A stretch of 64,000 bases of DNA from Pseudochelatococcus lubricantis (GCF_042432495.1 NZ_JBHLXC010000001.1:558001-622000); one strand, 5' to 3'. Positions 28,587 through 37,773 are shown, counted from the stretch's first letter. Translations and numbers: made by a program. The notes: a model not told the origin generated them from the sequence alone.

Positions 28587-29218
28587 CCACGACGGCCGAA
28601 CCGGACCTGCGGAAAGAACCTGCTTCGCCGACTGAACAGGAGGCGCCGGAGAAGCCGCGCCGGCGCCTTCTGGTGCTGCTGCCGCTCGTCGTTTTCGGCG
28701 CGCTCGCGACGCTGTTCCTGTCGCGGCTCATCGAAGGCGATCCGTCGCGTGTGCCGTCCGCCCTCATCGGGCGCACGGTGCCGGCGTTCGCGCTGCCGCC
28801 GCTGCCGGGACTCGTGCGCGACGGCGCGCCGGTGCCGGGGCTCGCGACGGCCGATCTGAAGGCCGGCAAGGTCACGCTCGTCAATGTCTGGGCGTCGTGG
28901 TGCGTGCCCTGCCGGCAGGAGCATCCGCTGCTCGTTCGGCTCGCGGCCGATCCGCGCGTGACCGTCGTCGGCATCAACTACAAGGACGCGCCGGAGAACG
29001 CGCGCCGCTTCCTCGGGGCGCTGGGCAACCCCTTCGCGGCCGTGGGCGCGGACGAGAACGGCCGCGTCGGCATCGACTGGGGCGTCTACGGCGTTCCGGA
29101 GACCTTCGTGGTGGCGGGCGACGGCACCATCCGCCACAAGCACATCGGCCCGCTGACGCCGGAAGCCCTCGCGACGACGCTGGAAAAGGCCATCGCCGAG
29201 GCGGCTTCCGCCCGGTAG
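28583..29218 (+). CDS. ccmG: Thiol:disulfide interchange protein CcmG/DsbE
   Basis: 211 residues: a charged N-terminal cytosolic stretch, one membrane anchor (LLVLLPLVVFGALATLFL, about 30-47), and a periplasmic thioredoxin domain with active site WASWCVPCRQEHP and cis-Pro in YGVPETFVV. It reduces apocytochrome c cysteines for heme attachment. Last gene of the ccmABCDG unit; ccmE, F and H are elsewhere. Confidence 0.94.
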   Translation: MTTTAEPDLRKEPASPTEQEAPEKPRRRLLVLLPLVVFGALATLFLSRLIEGDPSRVPSALIGRTVPAFALPPLPGLVRDGAPVPGLATADLKAGKVTLVNVWASWCVPCRQEHPLLVRLAADPRVTVVGINYKDAPENARRFLGALGNPFAAVGADENGRVGIDWGVYGVPETFVVAGDGTIRHKHIGPLTPEALATTLEKAIAEAASAR

Positions 29219-29227
29219 CGGGACCGT

Positions 29228-29878
29228 TCAGCCCTCCTTCGGCTCCTCCTGCGGCGAGTGCTGCAGGATAAGCCGCGTCTGGGCGATCGCGAAGGCGAGC
29301 GTGATCGGCGTCATGCCGAACACCTTGAAACTCACCCAGAAATCCGTGCTTTGCGTGCGCCAGACGATCTCGTTGATCGCGGCGAGCACGAAGAAGAACG
29401 CGCCCCAGCGGAAGGTGAGCTTGCGCCAGCCCTCGTCGTCAAGCTGGAATACGCCGCCGAAGATGACGGGCAGCAGCGGCTTGTCGAACAGGAACAGGCC
29501 GCCGAGCAGGATGGAGCCGAACAGGCAGTTGACGATGGTGGGCTTGAGCTTGATGAATAGGTCGTCGTTGAGCCACAGCGTCATGGCGCCGAAACTCACC
29601 ACCACGATGCCCGACACCAGCGGCATGATCGGCACGCGCCGTTCCAGCACGTAGTTGACGACGAGCGCAGCGACCGTCGCCAGCATGAAAACCGCCGTGG
29701 CAGCGAAGATGCCCGCGTGCTCGGCGCCCATGCCGGCGGGCAGCAGGGGGCCAACGAAGGGCGTGAAATAGCCGGGGCGCGCGTTCGCGGCGAAGAACAG
29801 CAGCAGCGGCCCCATCTCCAGCAGCAGCTTGGTGAGGGGCGGCAGGCCCTCTTTTCCGGTTTCGGCAGGTTGCGTCAT
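29228..29878 (-). CDS. yciB: Inner-membrane septation protein YciB/IspZ
   Basis: 216-residue polytopic protein of the YciB/IspZ family, involved in cell-envelope/septum processes. Typical segments are LLLEMGPLLLFFAANARPGYF, LKPTIVNCLFGSILLGG and INEIVWRTQSTDFWVSFKVFG. About five to six helices. Its ATG overlaps the ftsY stop (ATGA), so it is translated from the ftsY message. Confidence 0.92.
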   Translation of the reverse strand: MTQPAETGKEGLPPLTKLLLEMGPLLLFFAANARPGYFTPFVGPLLPAGMGAEHAGIFAATAVFMLATVAALVVNYVLERRVPIMPLVSGIVVVSFGAMTLWLNDDLFIKLKPTIVNCLFGSILLGGLFLFDKPLLPVIFGGVFQLDDEGWRKLTFRWGAFFFVLAAINEIVWRTQSTDFWVSFKVFGMTPITLAFAIAQTRLILQHSPQEEPKEG

Positions 29879-31128
29879 GGTCTTTCGTGCTCGTCGAGCC
29901 CGGCGACGGCGCGGGCGAAATCCGTTGCGGCGAAGGGTTCGAGGTCGTCGACGCCTTCGCCTACGCCGATGAAATGCACCGGCAGCCCGAACTTGTCGGC
30001 GATGGCGACGAGGATGCCGCCGCGCGCCGTGCCGTCGAGCTTGGTCATGACGAGGCCGGTGACGCCCGCCATCTGGCCGAAGATATCTACCTGGCTGATG
30101 GCATTCTGCCCCGTCGTGGCGTCGAGCACCAGCAGAACCGCGTGGGGGGCGCTCTCGTCGCGCTTCCTGACGACGCGGATGATCTTTTCGAGTTCCGCCA
30201 TCAGCCCCGCCTTGTTCTGCAGGCGGCCGGCGGTATCGATGAGAAGCACGTCGGTGGCGCTCTCCTGCGCTTCCTTCAGCGCGTCGAAGGCGAGGCCCGC
30301 CGCGTCGGCGCCCTGCTCGCGGCGGATAACGCGCGCGCCCGTGCGCTCGCCCCACACCGAGAGCTGTTCGATGGCGGCGGCGCGGAACGTGTCGCCGGCG
30401 GCGAGCATCACGGAGCGCCCCTCCGCCCGGAATTTTTGCGCGAGCTTGCCGATGGTGGTCGTCTTGCCCGACCCGTTGACGCCGACCATCAGGATCACGA
30501 ACGGCTTTTTCGCGGTGTCGATCGCGAGGGGCCGGGCGACAGATTCGAGCACGGCCGCGATCTCGCGCGCGAGGATCGCCTTCACTTCCTCGGGCTCGAT
30601 GGATTTGTCGTAGCGCCCCTTGCCCACCGCCTCGGTGACGCGCGTCGCCATGGCGACGCCGAGATCCGCCTGGATGAGGATGTCCTCCAGCTCCTCCAGC
30701 GTCGTGTCGTCGAGCTTGCGGCGCGTGAAGATGCCCGCGATGCCCGAGCCGATGGACGAGGACGTGCGTGACAGGCCGGCCTTGAGGCGCTGCCACCAGC
30801 CGCCTTTCGCCGGCGGCTCTTCCACCTCCGGCTCTTCCACCCCGGGCTCTGGCTTTTCCACCTCGGGCTCTGGCTCCTCCGGCTCCACCTCGGGTTCGGG
30901 CGCGCTGACGGGCGACGGTGCGGCGGGCTCCGTCGCGACAATCTCGGGCACGGCTGATTCGGGCAGCGGCGCTTCCTCCGCTGCCTGCGGTTCCGGGGCT
31001 TCCTGCGGCGGGACGGGGGCTTGCTCGTTCTCCGCGGGCTGCGGCGCGGGCGCGGCTTCCGGCTTCCTGCCGAAGAGGCGGGAGAACAGGCCGCGTTTCT
31101 TGCCGTCCTGCCTGTCGTCGTCGGTCAT
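29875..31128 (-). CDS. ftsY: Signal recognition particle receptor FtsY
   Basis: 417-residue SRP-type GTPase. After KKRGLFSRLFGRKPE comes an acidic Pro/Glu/Val-rich A-domain of roughly 100 residues with repeated PEVE/PEP units. The N domain follows, then the G domain with G1 GVNGSGKTTTIGK, DTFRAAAIEQL, DTAGRLQNK and TKLDGTARGG. It docks Ffh-ribosome complexes at the membrane. The ATG at 31128 has GGAAAAG upstream; an earlier in-frame start would add 17 residues. Confidence 0.96.
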   Translation of the reverse strand: MTDDDRQDGKKRGLFSRLFGRKPEAAPAPQPAENEQAPVPPQEAPEPQAAEEAPLPESAVPEIVATEPAAPSPVSAPEPEVEPEEPEPEVEKPEPGVEEPEVEEPPAKGGWWQRLKAGLSRTSSSIGSGIAGIFTRRKLDDTTLEELEDILIQADLGVAMATRVTEAVGKGRYDKSIEPEEVKAILAREIAAVLESVARPLAIDTAKKPFVILMVGVNGSGKTTTIGKLAQKFRAEGRSVMLAAGDTFRAAAIEQLSVWGERTGARVIRREQGADAAGLAFDALKEAQESATDVLLIDTAGRLQNKAGLMAELEKIIRVVRKRDESAPHAVLLVLDATTGQNAISQVDIFGQMAGVTGLVMTKLDGTARGGILVAIADKFGLPVHFIGVGEGVDDLEPFAATDFARAVAGLDEHERP

Positions 31129-31208
31129 GTGCTTTTCCGTCGTTGCAGGTTCCAGATTGTTTGCGCACAGGCTTGCCATCGCGCGACATCCTCGATAGCC
31201 CGAACGGC

Positions 31209-32006
31209 ATGAACGGGGAAGTCACAGAAGCCGAGATAATGCGCCGCGTGCTGTATCGCGATGCGCTCATGCTCGTCATCGACAAGCCGGCGGGCCTGCC
31301 GGTGCATCCGGGGCCGCGCAACAGCCTGTCGCGCAGCGGGCGCGCAGGCACGCAGACGCTGACGCAGTTTCTGCTCGCGTTGCGCTTCGGCCTGCCCCGC
31401 GTGCCGGAACTTGCCCACAGGCTCGATCGCGACACCTCCGGCTGCCTCGTCCTCGGCCGCCATCGCAAGGCGCTGGAGCGGCTGGGAAAATTGTTCAAGG
31501 GCAACCAGGCGCACAAGACCTACTGGGCCATCGTGGAAGGCGGGCCGGAGGCGGAGACGGGCGAGATCGAACTGCCGCTCGCCCCGCGCGATCCGGACAG
31601 GGGCTGGTGGATGAAGGTCGATCCGGCCGGCCAGCCGGCGCTCACCCGCTGGCGGGTGCTGGGGCGGGCCGGCGGCCGGACGTGGCTGGCGCTGGAGCCG
31701 GTGACGGGTCGCACGCACCAGCTGCGTGTGCACTGCTCCGCGAGCGGTTTTCCCATCCTCGGCGACGCCGTCTACGGCCACGCGCCGCGCTTCGGCGGTC
31801 CGGGCCTGCATCTGCATGCGCGCGCCATCACGCTGCCGCTCTATCCCAAGCGGGAGCCCGTTCATGTGGAGGCGCCCCTGCCGGCCCATATGGCGGAAAC
31901 CTTCGCCGCTCTCGGCTTCGACGCGCCCGCGCCGTCAGGCAGCGACAAGCTGCCGCCCGTCGTGGGCGCGGATGATGACGGGCAGGAGCTGGCCGGGAAC
32001 CGTTGA
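31209..32006 (+). CDS. RluA-family RNA pseudouridine synthase
   Basis: 265-residue pseudouridylate synthase. The catalytic aspartate is in AHRLDRDTSGCLVLGR; other family motifs are LVIDKPAGLPVHPGP and VTGRTHQLRVHC. No S4 domain is seen, so the target RNA (tRNA or rRNA) cannot be assigned. The start is uncertain (31209 or 31239). The gene is divergent from ftsY, and its last 72 bp overlap the end of mtaB on the other strand. Confidence 0.85.
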   Translation: MNGEVTEAEIMRRVLYRDALMLVIDKPAGLPVHPGPRNSLSRSGRAGTQTLTQFLLALRFGLPRVPELAHRLDRDTSGCLVLGRHRKALERLGKLFKGNQAHKTYWAIVEGGPEAETGEIELPLAPRDPDRGWWMKVDPAGQPALTRWRVLGRAGGRTWLALEPVTGRTHQLRVHCSASGFPILGDAVYGHAPRFGGPGLHLHARAITLPLYPKREPVHVEAPLPAHMAETFAALGFDAPAPSGSDKLPPVVGADDDGQELAGNR

Positions 32007-33167
32007 GCCGGGCAGCTTCACCGGCGTGAACGCCTCCGTGCGGCCGACGCTTCCGCGCTCCGTCAGCACGATGCGCTGCTGTCCGACCTCGCCGGCGAGG
32101 TGCATTTCCAGCAGGCGCGCGCCGAGCCCGCGCAGCCGCGCCGCGCGCTCCTTCACGATTTCGCGCGCCACCTGCGGCATGCGCGCCGCCGGCGTGCCGG
32201 GTCGGGGCGAGAACGGGAAGACGTGCAGGTGCGTCAGCCCGTAGGCGACGACGGCCTCGTATGAACGGGCGAACATCTCTTCCGTCTCGGTCGGGAAGCC
32301 GGCGATGATATCCGCGCCGAACACCATATCGGGGCGCAGGCGGCGCAACGTTTCCACGAATTTCAGCATGTCCGCGTGCGCGTGGCGGCGCTTCATGCGC
32401 TTGAGGACGAGATCGTCGCCCGACTGCAGGGAAAGATGCAGGTGCGGCATCATGCGCGCGTCGGTGGCGATCGCCTCCAGGAGATGGTCGTCCGCCTCCA
32501 CCGAGTCGATGGAGGACAGTCGCAGCCGCGCGAGCCCGGGCACATGGCGCAGGATGTTCTTCACCAGCAGGCCGAGGGTCGGCTTGCCGGGCAGGTCCGC
32601 GCCATAGCTCGTGATGTCGACGCCGGTGATGACGGCCTCGCGGTAGCCGTTGTCCACCAGCCGTTTGAGGCTGTCGACCACTTCGCCCATCGGCACCGAG
32701 CGCGACGGCCCGCGCCCGTAGGGAATGACACAGAACGTGCAGCGGTGGTCGCAGCCGTTCTGCACCTGCACGAAGGCGCGCGTGTGGCCCTCGAAGGCGT
32801 CCGCCATCTGTGGCGCGGTCTCGCGCACGGCCATGATGTCGCTGACGGAAACACGTTCGGTCGCAGGCGTCGTCCATGTCTCGGGGCGCATCTTCTCCGC
32901 GTTGCCGACGACGCGCGCCACCTCCGGCATCGCGGCGAAGCGGCCGGGCTCGATCTGCGCCGCGCAGCCGGTGACGACAATCTCGGCGCCGGGACGTTCG
33001 CGCTTCAGGCGGCGGATGCTCTGGCGGGCGTGGCGAGTCGCTTCCGCCGTCACGGCGCAGGTGTTGACGATGACGATATCGCCGCCGGCGGCCTCCGCGT
33101 GGCGCCGCAACGCCTCGGATTCGGCGATGTTCAGCCGGCAGCCGAAAGTGACGATCTCGACGGCCAT
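31935..33167 (-). CDS. mtaB: tRNA (t6A37) methylthiotransferase MtaB
   Basis: 410-residue radical-SAM methylthiotransferase that converts t6A37 to ms2t6A37 in tRNA. The N-terminal UPF0004 domain has the auxiliary-cluster cysteines in TFGCRLN, VNTCAVT and VTGCAAQ. The SAM cluster motif is CDHRCTFC. A TRAM-like end region follows. TsaD, encoded at 52-53 kb, makes its t6A substrate. It overlaps the dapF stop by one base (TGATG). Confidence 0.94.
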   Translation of the reverse strand: MAVEIVTFGCRLNIAESEALRRHAEAAGGDIVIVNTCAVTAEATRHARQSIRRLKRERPGAEIVVTGCAAQIEPGRFAAMPEVARVVGNAEKMRPETWTTPATERVSVSDIMAVRETAPQMADAFEGHTRAFVQVQNGCDHRCTFCVIPYGRGPSRSVPMGEVVDSLKRLVDNGYREAVITGVDITSYGADLPGKPTLGLLVKNILRHVPGLARLRLSSIDSVEADDHLLEAIATDARMMPHLHLSLQSGDDLVLKRMKRRHAHADMLKFVETLRRLRPDMVFGADIIAGFPTETEEMFARSYEAVVAYGLTHLHVFPFSPRPGTPAARMPQVAREIVKERAARLRGLGARLLEMHLAGEVGQQRIVLTERGSVGRTEAFTPVKLPGSTVPGQLLPVIIRAHDGRQLVAA

Positions 33168-34036
33168 CAGGCGGCGGCGTCCTGGAACAGGGCCGGGGGC
33201 AGGCTATCCGCCCATTCGAGTTCGGTGGGGCCGGTCATCAGCACGTGGCCGTCGTCCCGCCATTCAATGGTGAGGGCGCCGCCGGGAAGCTGCACTTCCA
33301 GCCGCCGCCCGGCCAGCCCGCGCGCCATGGCGGCCACCGCCGCCGCGCAGGCGCCCGAACCGCAGGCGCGGGTCTCGCCCGCGCCCCGCTCCCACACGCG
33401 CAGCAGCAGATGCTCGCTGTCGAGCACCTGCGCCAGCGAGATGTTGGCGCGTTCGGGAAACAGCGGATCGTGCTCCAGCGACGGGCCGATCGCGGCCAGG
33501 TCGTAGGCTGCGGCGTCGCTGACGAAGAAGATGGCATGCGGATTGCCCATGCTCACGCCGAAGGGCTTCTCCAGCGCCGGCAGCCCCTCCGCCTCGCGGT
33601 GCAGGGGCAGCGCCGCCGTTTCCGTGACCGGATGGGCGAGGGGAATATCCTCCCAGGCGAAGCGCGGCGCGCCCATGTCGACGGTGAAGACGGTGTCGTC
33701 CTGCCGTGTGCAGGCGAGGACGCCGGCGGCGGTTTCGACGACAGCCTGCCTGCGATCGGTGCCACGCAGGATGGCCCACGCCACGCAGCGCGTGCCGTTG
33801 CCGCAGGCGCCGGCTTCCGAGCCGTCCGCATTGTAGATGCGCACGAAGGCGTCCGTGCCTTCGGAAACGGGATCGTGCAGCACCATGAGCTGCTCGAAGC
33901 GCGCCCGTTCAAACCGTCCGATGGCGCGCGCCTCCCGTTCCGTGACGATGTGCGAGCGGCCGCGCAGGTCCAGCACGATGATCTCGTTGCCGAGACCGTT
34001 CATCTTGAGAAAAGGCAGATTGGCGAGCGTATTCAA
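33167..34036 (-). CDS. dapF: Diaminopimelate epimerase
   Basis: 289-residue PLP-independent epimerase that makes meso-diaminopimelate for lysine and peptidoglycan. The two active-site cysteines sit in ACGNGTRC and ACGSGACAAA. FLKMNGLGNEIIVLDLRG is the N-terminal signature. Upstream of and coupled to mtaB, an arrangement common in Hyphomicrobiales. Confidence 0.96.
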   Translation of the reverse strand: MNTLANLPFLKMNGLGNEIIVLDLRGRSHIVTEREARAIGRFERARFEQLMVLHDPVSEGTDAFVRIYNADGSEAGACGNGTRCVAWAILRGTDRRQAVVETAAGVLACTRQDDTVFTVDMGAPRFAWEDIPLAHPVTETAALPLHREAEGLPALEKPFGVSMGNPHAIFFVSDAAAYDLAAIGPSLEHDPLFPERANISLAQVLDSEHLLLRVWERGAGETRACGSGACAAAVAAMARGLAGRRLEVQLPGGALTIEWRDDGHVLMTGPTELEWADSLPPALFQDAAA

Positions 34037-34341
34037 GTTTTGTGTCCGTCATGAATGGTAGCGCGGCAAGGCCACGACAGGCAGATATGGTGCAGGGGGC
34101 GAAAATAACCACTCCCGGCAGGTTCCACACTTGCCGGACGCTTCCGGGCCGATGGCCGCGCCGGCAGTATAGGGCCGAAGGGCGTCAGAAAGAAAACGCA
34201 ATCGAACGGCCTGCCCTTTACCCGTAACATTCATATGATAAGCGAAGACTGCTAAGCGAAAGTTCATGGCGCGGCCCGGACAGCGGCCCGGCCGTTCTGG
34301 CGCGGTCCGGTCCTTGCGGCGCTGATCTCTGGAGCGATGTG
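34037..34341. other. 305-bp divergent spacer between dapF and the GyrI-like gene
   Basis: No coding frame or RNA gene recognised. GC-rich halves flank a slightly AT-richer middle (about 34190-34260) that probably holds promoters for both directions; no clear -35/-10 pair. Confidence 0.45.
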
Positions 34342-35358
34342 ATGATGGCGCGTGAGCGATTCGCGTTTCTGGCTTCCCTCGTGGTGGTGGCGGGCGGCGT
34401 GGCGGTGGCGCATGCGACGCCCGCCGAAACCGTCGAAACCGCCGGGCCGCCCCCGGCCGCCGTGGTTCGCGATACGCCTGCAGCACCGCCCATTCCCTAT
34501 CCCGGCATCCCGGGCAGCATCCCCGGCAGCCTGGCGCCTTCGCCATACCAGGCGGGCGATACGCCGCGGGCGCCCGACGCCTCCCAGTCGACGCTCGCGC
34601 CCGCACCCGCCGACGCGGGCGGCGTGGACGAGGTCGACATCGCACCCCGCAAGACGCTGGTGCTGTCGTCGCAGGCTGAATGGGCGAAGGGATTCGAGAG
34701 CCTTTCGGCCGCCTTCAGGCTGCTCGACGAAATCGCCATCGCTGCCGGCTTCGACGTGAAGGGCAGACCGTTCGCCATCTTCACGCGGACGGACGACAAC
34801 GGCTTCAGCTTCGATGCCATGCTGCCCGTGGAGCCCGACGGCGGCGATGCCGCGGCGCAGGAGGCGCTGCGGCAGGCGGCGGCGGAGCATGTCGACGGCA
34901 AGGGCGCGAAGGATGCCACCGCCGATGCGGTCAGGCTCGGCCTCAGTCCGTCCGGCAAGGCCTACCGGTTCGTGCACGCCTCGCCCTACGACGATATCGA
35001 GACCACCTACGAGGCTGTTACTGCCTGGCTCGACAGCCGCAACATCGTGGTGCGCGACGCCTTCATCGAGGAATACGTCACCGATCTGACGGACCCCACC
35101 GACGAGGCGCTGGAGGTCTATATATACGTGCAGCCTGTTGACGCGCCAGGCGGGAAAGCCCCCGCGCCGCAGCCCCAGGAAGGGGCGGGGACGCCAAAGG
35201 AACCCGAAACGCCGGCGACGCCCGCGCAGGAGCCGCCGGCGGCGCAAGAACCTGTACAAAAACCTGCGCAAGAGCCTGCTCGGCAAGAACCTGCTCGGAA
35301 TGAGCCGCCGGCTGTCGTACCCGCGCCTGCTGCGCCCGCGCCGGGAAGCGGGGGCTGA
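34342..35358 (+). CDS. Exported protein with GyrI/AraC-effector-like domain and Pro/Glu-rich tail
   Basis: 338 residues. A cleavable signal peptide is likely (FLASLVVVAGGVAVAHA, cleavage near residue 26). A proline-rich linker precedes a central domain (about 100-255) that resembles the SHS2/GyrI-like small-molecule-binding fold: GRPFAIFTRTDDNGFSFD, PSGKAYRFVHASPYDDI and YVQPV near its end. The last 75 residues are Pro/Ala/Glu/Gln repeats (QEPxxQEP). The start is one of adjacent codons 34339-34345 after GGAG. Ligand and role are unknown; a periplasmic location is inferred. Confidence 0.72.
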   Translation: MMARERFAFLASLVVVAGGVAVAHATPAETVETAGPPPAAVVRDTPAAPPIPYPGIPGSIPGSLAPSPYQAGDTPRAPDASQSTLAPAPADAGGVDEVDIAPRKTLVLSSQAEWAKGFESLSAAFRLLDEIAIAAGFDVKGRPFAIFTRTDDNGFSFDAMLPVEPDGGDAAAQEALRQAAAEHVDGKGAKDATADAVRLGLSPSGKAYRFVHASPYDDIETTYEAVTAWLDSRNIVVRDAFIEEYVTDLTDPTDEALEVYIYVQPVDAPGGKAPAPQPQEGAGTPKEPETPATPAQEPPAAQEPVQKPAQEPARQEPARNEPPAVVPAPAAPAPGSGG

Positions 35359-35729
35359 CGCTTCCGCTGCGTCCGCGTGCGTGTTGCTGTGCGAGAGGGC
35401 TTGACTCGTTCGTGTTTCCGATTGCATAAGGTCCGGATATATCCGCCCGAACCATTGTTCGTGAGCCGCCGACCGTGTCCGGCATGTCATGCCCGGCCGG
35501 AGGTCAACGTCCGACAGCGCGTTGCGCCCTCGGGCGCGTTCGGCTTTGCGCCCATGGGATTTTCCGGCGGATCGTTGACGGAGAGAGTGGCATGGTTGGC
35601 GAAGCGGCCCGCACGGCGGGCGTTCTGCCGGGTCTGGACATTGCGCATGCGCGCCCGCACATCCCCCTGCGGGGACGGATGGCGCGCGCCCGCGTGACGG
35701 CGGCCGCCAACGGATAACCGGAGACAGCC
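35359..35729. other. 371-bp gap upstream of ffh
   Basis: Contains the candidate ffh operon promoter at 35401-35429; the remaining 300 bp would be untranslated leader. Short frames here lack ribosome-binding sites. No SRP RNA gene is visible. Confidence 0.5.
35401..35429 (+). promoter_or_regulatory. Candidate promoter of the ffh-rpsP-rimM-trmD-rplS operon
   Basis: TTGACT (35401-35406), a 17-nt spacer and GCATAA (35424-35429), just after the stop region of the upstream gene. Good -35, fair -10. Confidence 0.5.
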
Positions 35730-37349
35730 ATGTTCGAGAGCCTTTCCGAGAAACTTTCCGGCATTTTCGATACGCTGACGCGCCGTGGCGCGCTGACCGA
35801 GGCGGACGTCAACGTGGCGCTGCGCGAGGTCCGCCGTGCGCTGCTGGAGGCCGACGTGGCGCTGGAGGTGGTGCGCAGCTTCACGGACAAGGTGAAGGCC
35901 GCCGCCGTCGGTGCCAACGTCGTCAAGTCCGTGACGCCGGGTCAGATGGTCGTCAAGATCGTGCACGACCAGCTCGTCGAGATGCTCGGCACGGAAGCGG
36001 TCCCGATCAGCCTCGACTCGCTGCCGCCCGTCGCCATCCTCATGGTCGGCCTGCAGGGCTCGGGCAAGACCACGACGACGGCCAAGATCGCACGCCGCCT
36101 CACCGACAAGGAAAAGCGCAAGGTCCTGCTGGCGTCGCTCGACACGCGCCGGCCGGCGGCCATGGAGCAGCTTGCGGTGCTGGCGAAGCAGGTCGGTGTC
36201 GATGCGCTGCCGATCGTCGCCGGCCAGTCGGCCGTGCAGATCGCGCGCCGGGCCATGGAGGCCGCGCGCCTCGGCGGCTACGACGTCGTCATGCTCGATA
36301 CCGCCGGCCGCGTCACCATCGACGAGGCGCTGATGGCGGAGGTGGCGCAGGTGAAGGCTGCGACCGACCCGCACGAGGTGCTGCTCGTCGCCGACAGCCT
36401 CACCGGCCAGGACGCGGTCAACACCGCCCGCGCCTTCGATTCGCGCCTCGGCGTCACCGGCATCGTGCTCACCCGCATGGACGGTGACGGGCGCGGCGGC
36501 GCGGCGCTCTCCATGCGCGCCGTCACCGGCAAGCCGATCAAGCTCGTCGGCACCGGCGAGAAGATCGATGCGCTGGAGGATTTTCACCCCAGGCGTGTCG
36601 CGAACCGTATCCTGGGCATGGGCGACATCGTATCGCTCGTCGAGAAGGCGTCGGAAACTCTCGACGCCGAAAAGGCCCTGCGCATGGCCGAGAAGATGCG
36701 CAAGGGCTCCTTCGATCTCAATGACTTGCGCGACCAGATCAGCCAGATGGAGCGCATCGGCGGCATGAAGGGCGTGCTCGGCATGATGCCGGGCGTCGCC
36801 AAGATGAAGAACCAGCTCGATAACGCGAACCTCGACGACCGCGTGCTGAAGCGCCAGAAGGCCATCATCGATTCGATGACGCCGCAGGAACGGCGCGCGC
36901 CGGATGTCCTGAAGGCGAGCCGCAAGAAGCGCATCGCGGCCGGCTCCGGCACCCGGGTCGAGGACGTCAACAGGCTGCTCAAGATGCATCGCCAGATGGC
37001 CGATGTGATGAAGGCCATGGGCAAGGGCGGGCGCGGCGGCATCGCCGGGGCGCTCGGCAACCTCTTCGGCGTCGGTGGCGGCATGCCGAATATCGATCCC
37101 TCGAAGCTGACGCCGGAGGCGATCGAGGAAATGAAGAGGCAATTGCCGGCGGGGCTCGCTCCCGGCGGCTTGCCGGGCGGCGGCCTTCCTCCGGGCCTGC
37201 CCAATCCTGGTTTGCCGAAGCTGCCGTCCGGCGGCGGCGTTCCGAAACTTCCCGGCCTGGGCGGCGGCTCCGGCGGGGGGCTTGGCGGCGGCCTGCCGGG
37301 GCTCGGCAAACCCGGCGGATCGTTCAATCCGTTCGGCAGGAAAAAGTAA
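35730..37349 (+). CDS. ffh: Signal recognition particle protein Ffh
   Basis: 539-residue SRP54 homologue. It has an N domain, then a G domain (GLQGSGKTTTTAKIA, DTRRPAAMEQL, DTAGRVTID, TRMDGDGRGG), then an M domain with the RNA-binding motif SGTRVEDVNRLLKMHRQM. About 70 further residues form a Gly/Pro/Leu-rich low-complexity tail ending NPFGRKK, longer than in E. coli Ffh (453). It binds signal sequences and 4.5S RNA and docks on FtsY, also encoded in this window. GGAGACAGCC precedes the ATG. First gene of the ribosomal/tRNA-modification operon. Confidence 0.97.
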   Translation: MFESLSEKLSGIFDTLTRRGALTEADVNVALREVRRALLEADVALEVVRSFTDKVKAAAVGANVVKSVTPGQMVVKIVHDQLVEMLGTEAVPISLDSLPPVAILMVGLQGSGKTTTTAKIARRLTDKEKRKVLLASLDTRRPAAMEQLAVLAKQVGVDALPIVAGQSAVQIARRAMEAARLGGYDVVMLDTAGRVTIDEALMAEVAQVKAATDPHEVLLVADSLTGQDAVNTARAFDSRLGVTGIVLTRMDGDGRGGAALSMRAVTGKPIKLVGTGEKIDALEDFHPRRVANRILGMGDIVSLVEKASETLDAEKALRMAEKMRKGSFDLNDLRDQISQMERIGGMKGVLGMMPGVAKMKNQLDNANLDDRVLKRQKAIIDSMTPQERRAPDVLKASRKKRIAAGSGTRVEDVNRLLKMHRQMADVMKAMGKGGRGGIAGALGNLFGVGGGMPNIDPSKLTPEAIEEMKRQLPAGLAPGGLPGGGLPPGLPNPGLPKLPSGGGVPKLPGLGGGSGGGLGGGLPGLGKPGGSFNPFGRKK

Positions 37350-37392
37350 GTAAACCGGTACATTCTGATTTGTTGAAAAGGAAAGTGAAAAA

Positions 37393-37773
37393 ATGGCTCT
37401 GAAGATTCGTCTCGCCCGCGGCGGCGCCAAGAAGCGCCCCTATTACCGTATCGTTGTCGCCGATGCGCGCTCGCCGCGCGATGGTCGCTTCATCGACCGC
37501 ATCGGCTCCTACGATCCGCTGAAGGCGAAGGACGATCCGGCGCGCATCACGCTCGACGCCGAGAAGGCGAAGGAATGGATCGCCAAGGGTGCGCAGCCGA
37601 CCGACCGCGTGCTGCGCTTCCTTGACGCCGCCGGCGTCGCCCCGCGCGCTGCCCGCAACAACCCCGCCAAGGGCCAGCCGGGCAAGAAGGCGCAGGAGCG
37701 CGCGGCCGAACGCGCTGCAGCCGCCGCCGCTGCTGCGGCCGCCGCTGCCGAAGCCGCCCCCGCCGATGCGTGA
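37393..37773 (+). CDS. rpsP: 30S ribosomal protein S16
   Basis: 126-residue S16. MALKIRLARGGAKKRPYYRI and DGRFIDRIGSYDP are the conserved core (first 80 residues). A lysine/glutamine linker and an alanine-rich tail of about 25 residues extend it, common in alphaproteobacteria. Follows ffh by 43 bp with GGAAAG upstream. Confidence 0.97.
   Translation: MALKIRLARGGAKKRPYYRIVVADARSPRDGRFIDRIGSYDPLKAKDDPARITLDAEKAKEWIAKGAQPTDRVLRFLDAAGVAPRAARNNPAKGQPGKKAQERAAERAAAAAAAAAAAAEAAPADA

Noticed and set aside
29879..31516. Apparent N-terminal extension of yciB running through ftsY
   Set aside because: The extension lies in another frame of ftsY and is arginine-rich; yciB has its own ATG overlapping the ftsY stop and normal family length.
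35359..35729. 4.5S (SRP) RNA gene beside ffh
   Set aside because: No conserved GGAA-tetraloop hairpin of SRP RNA could be found in the gap.
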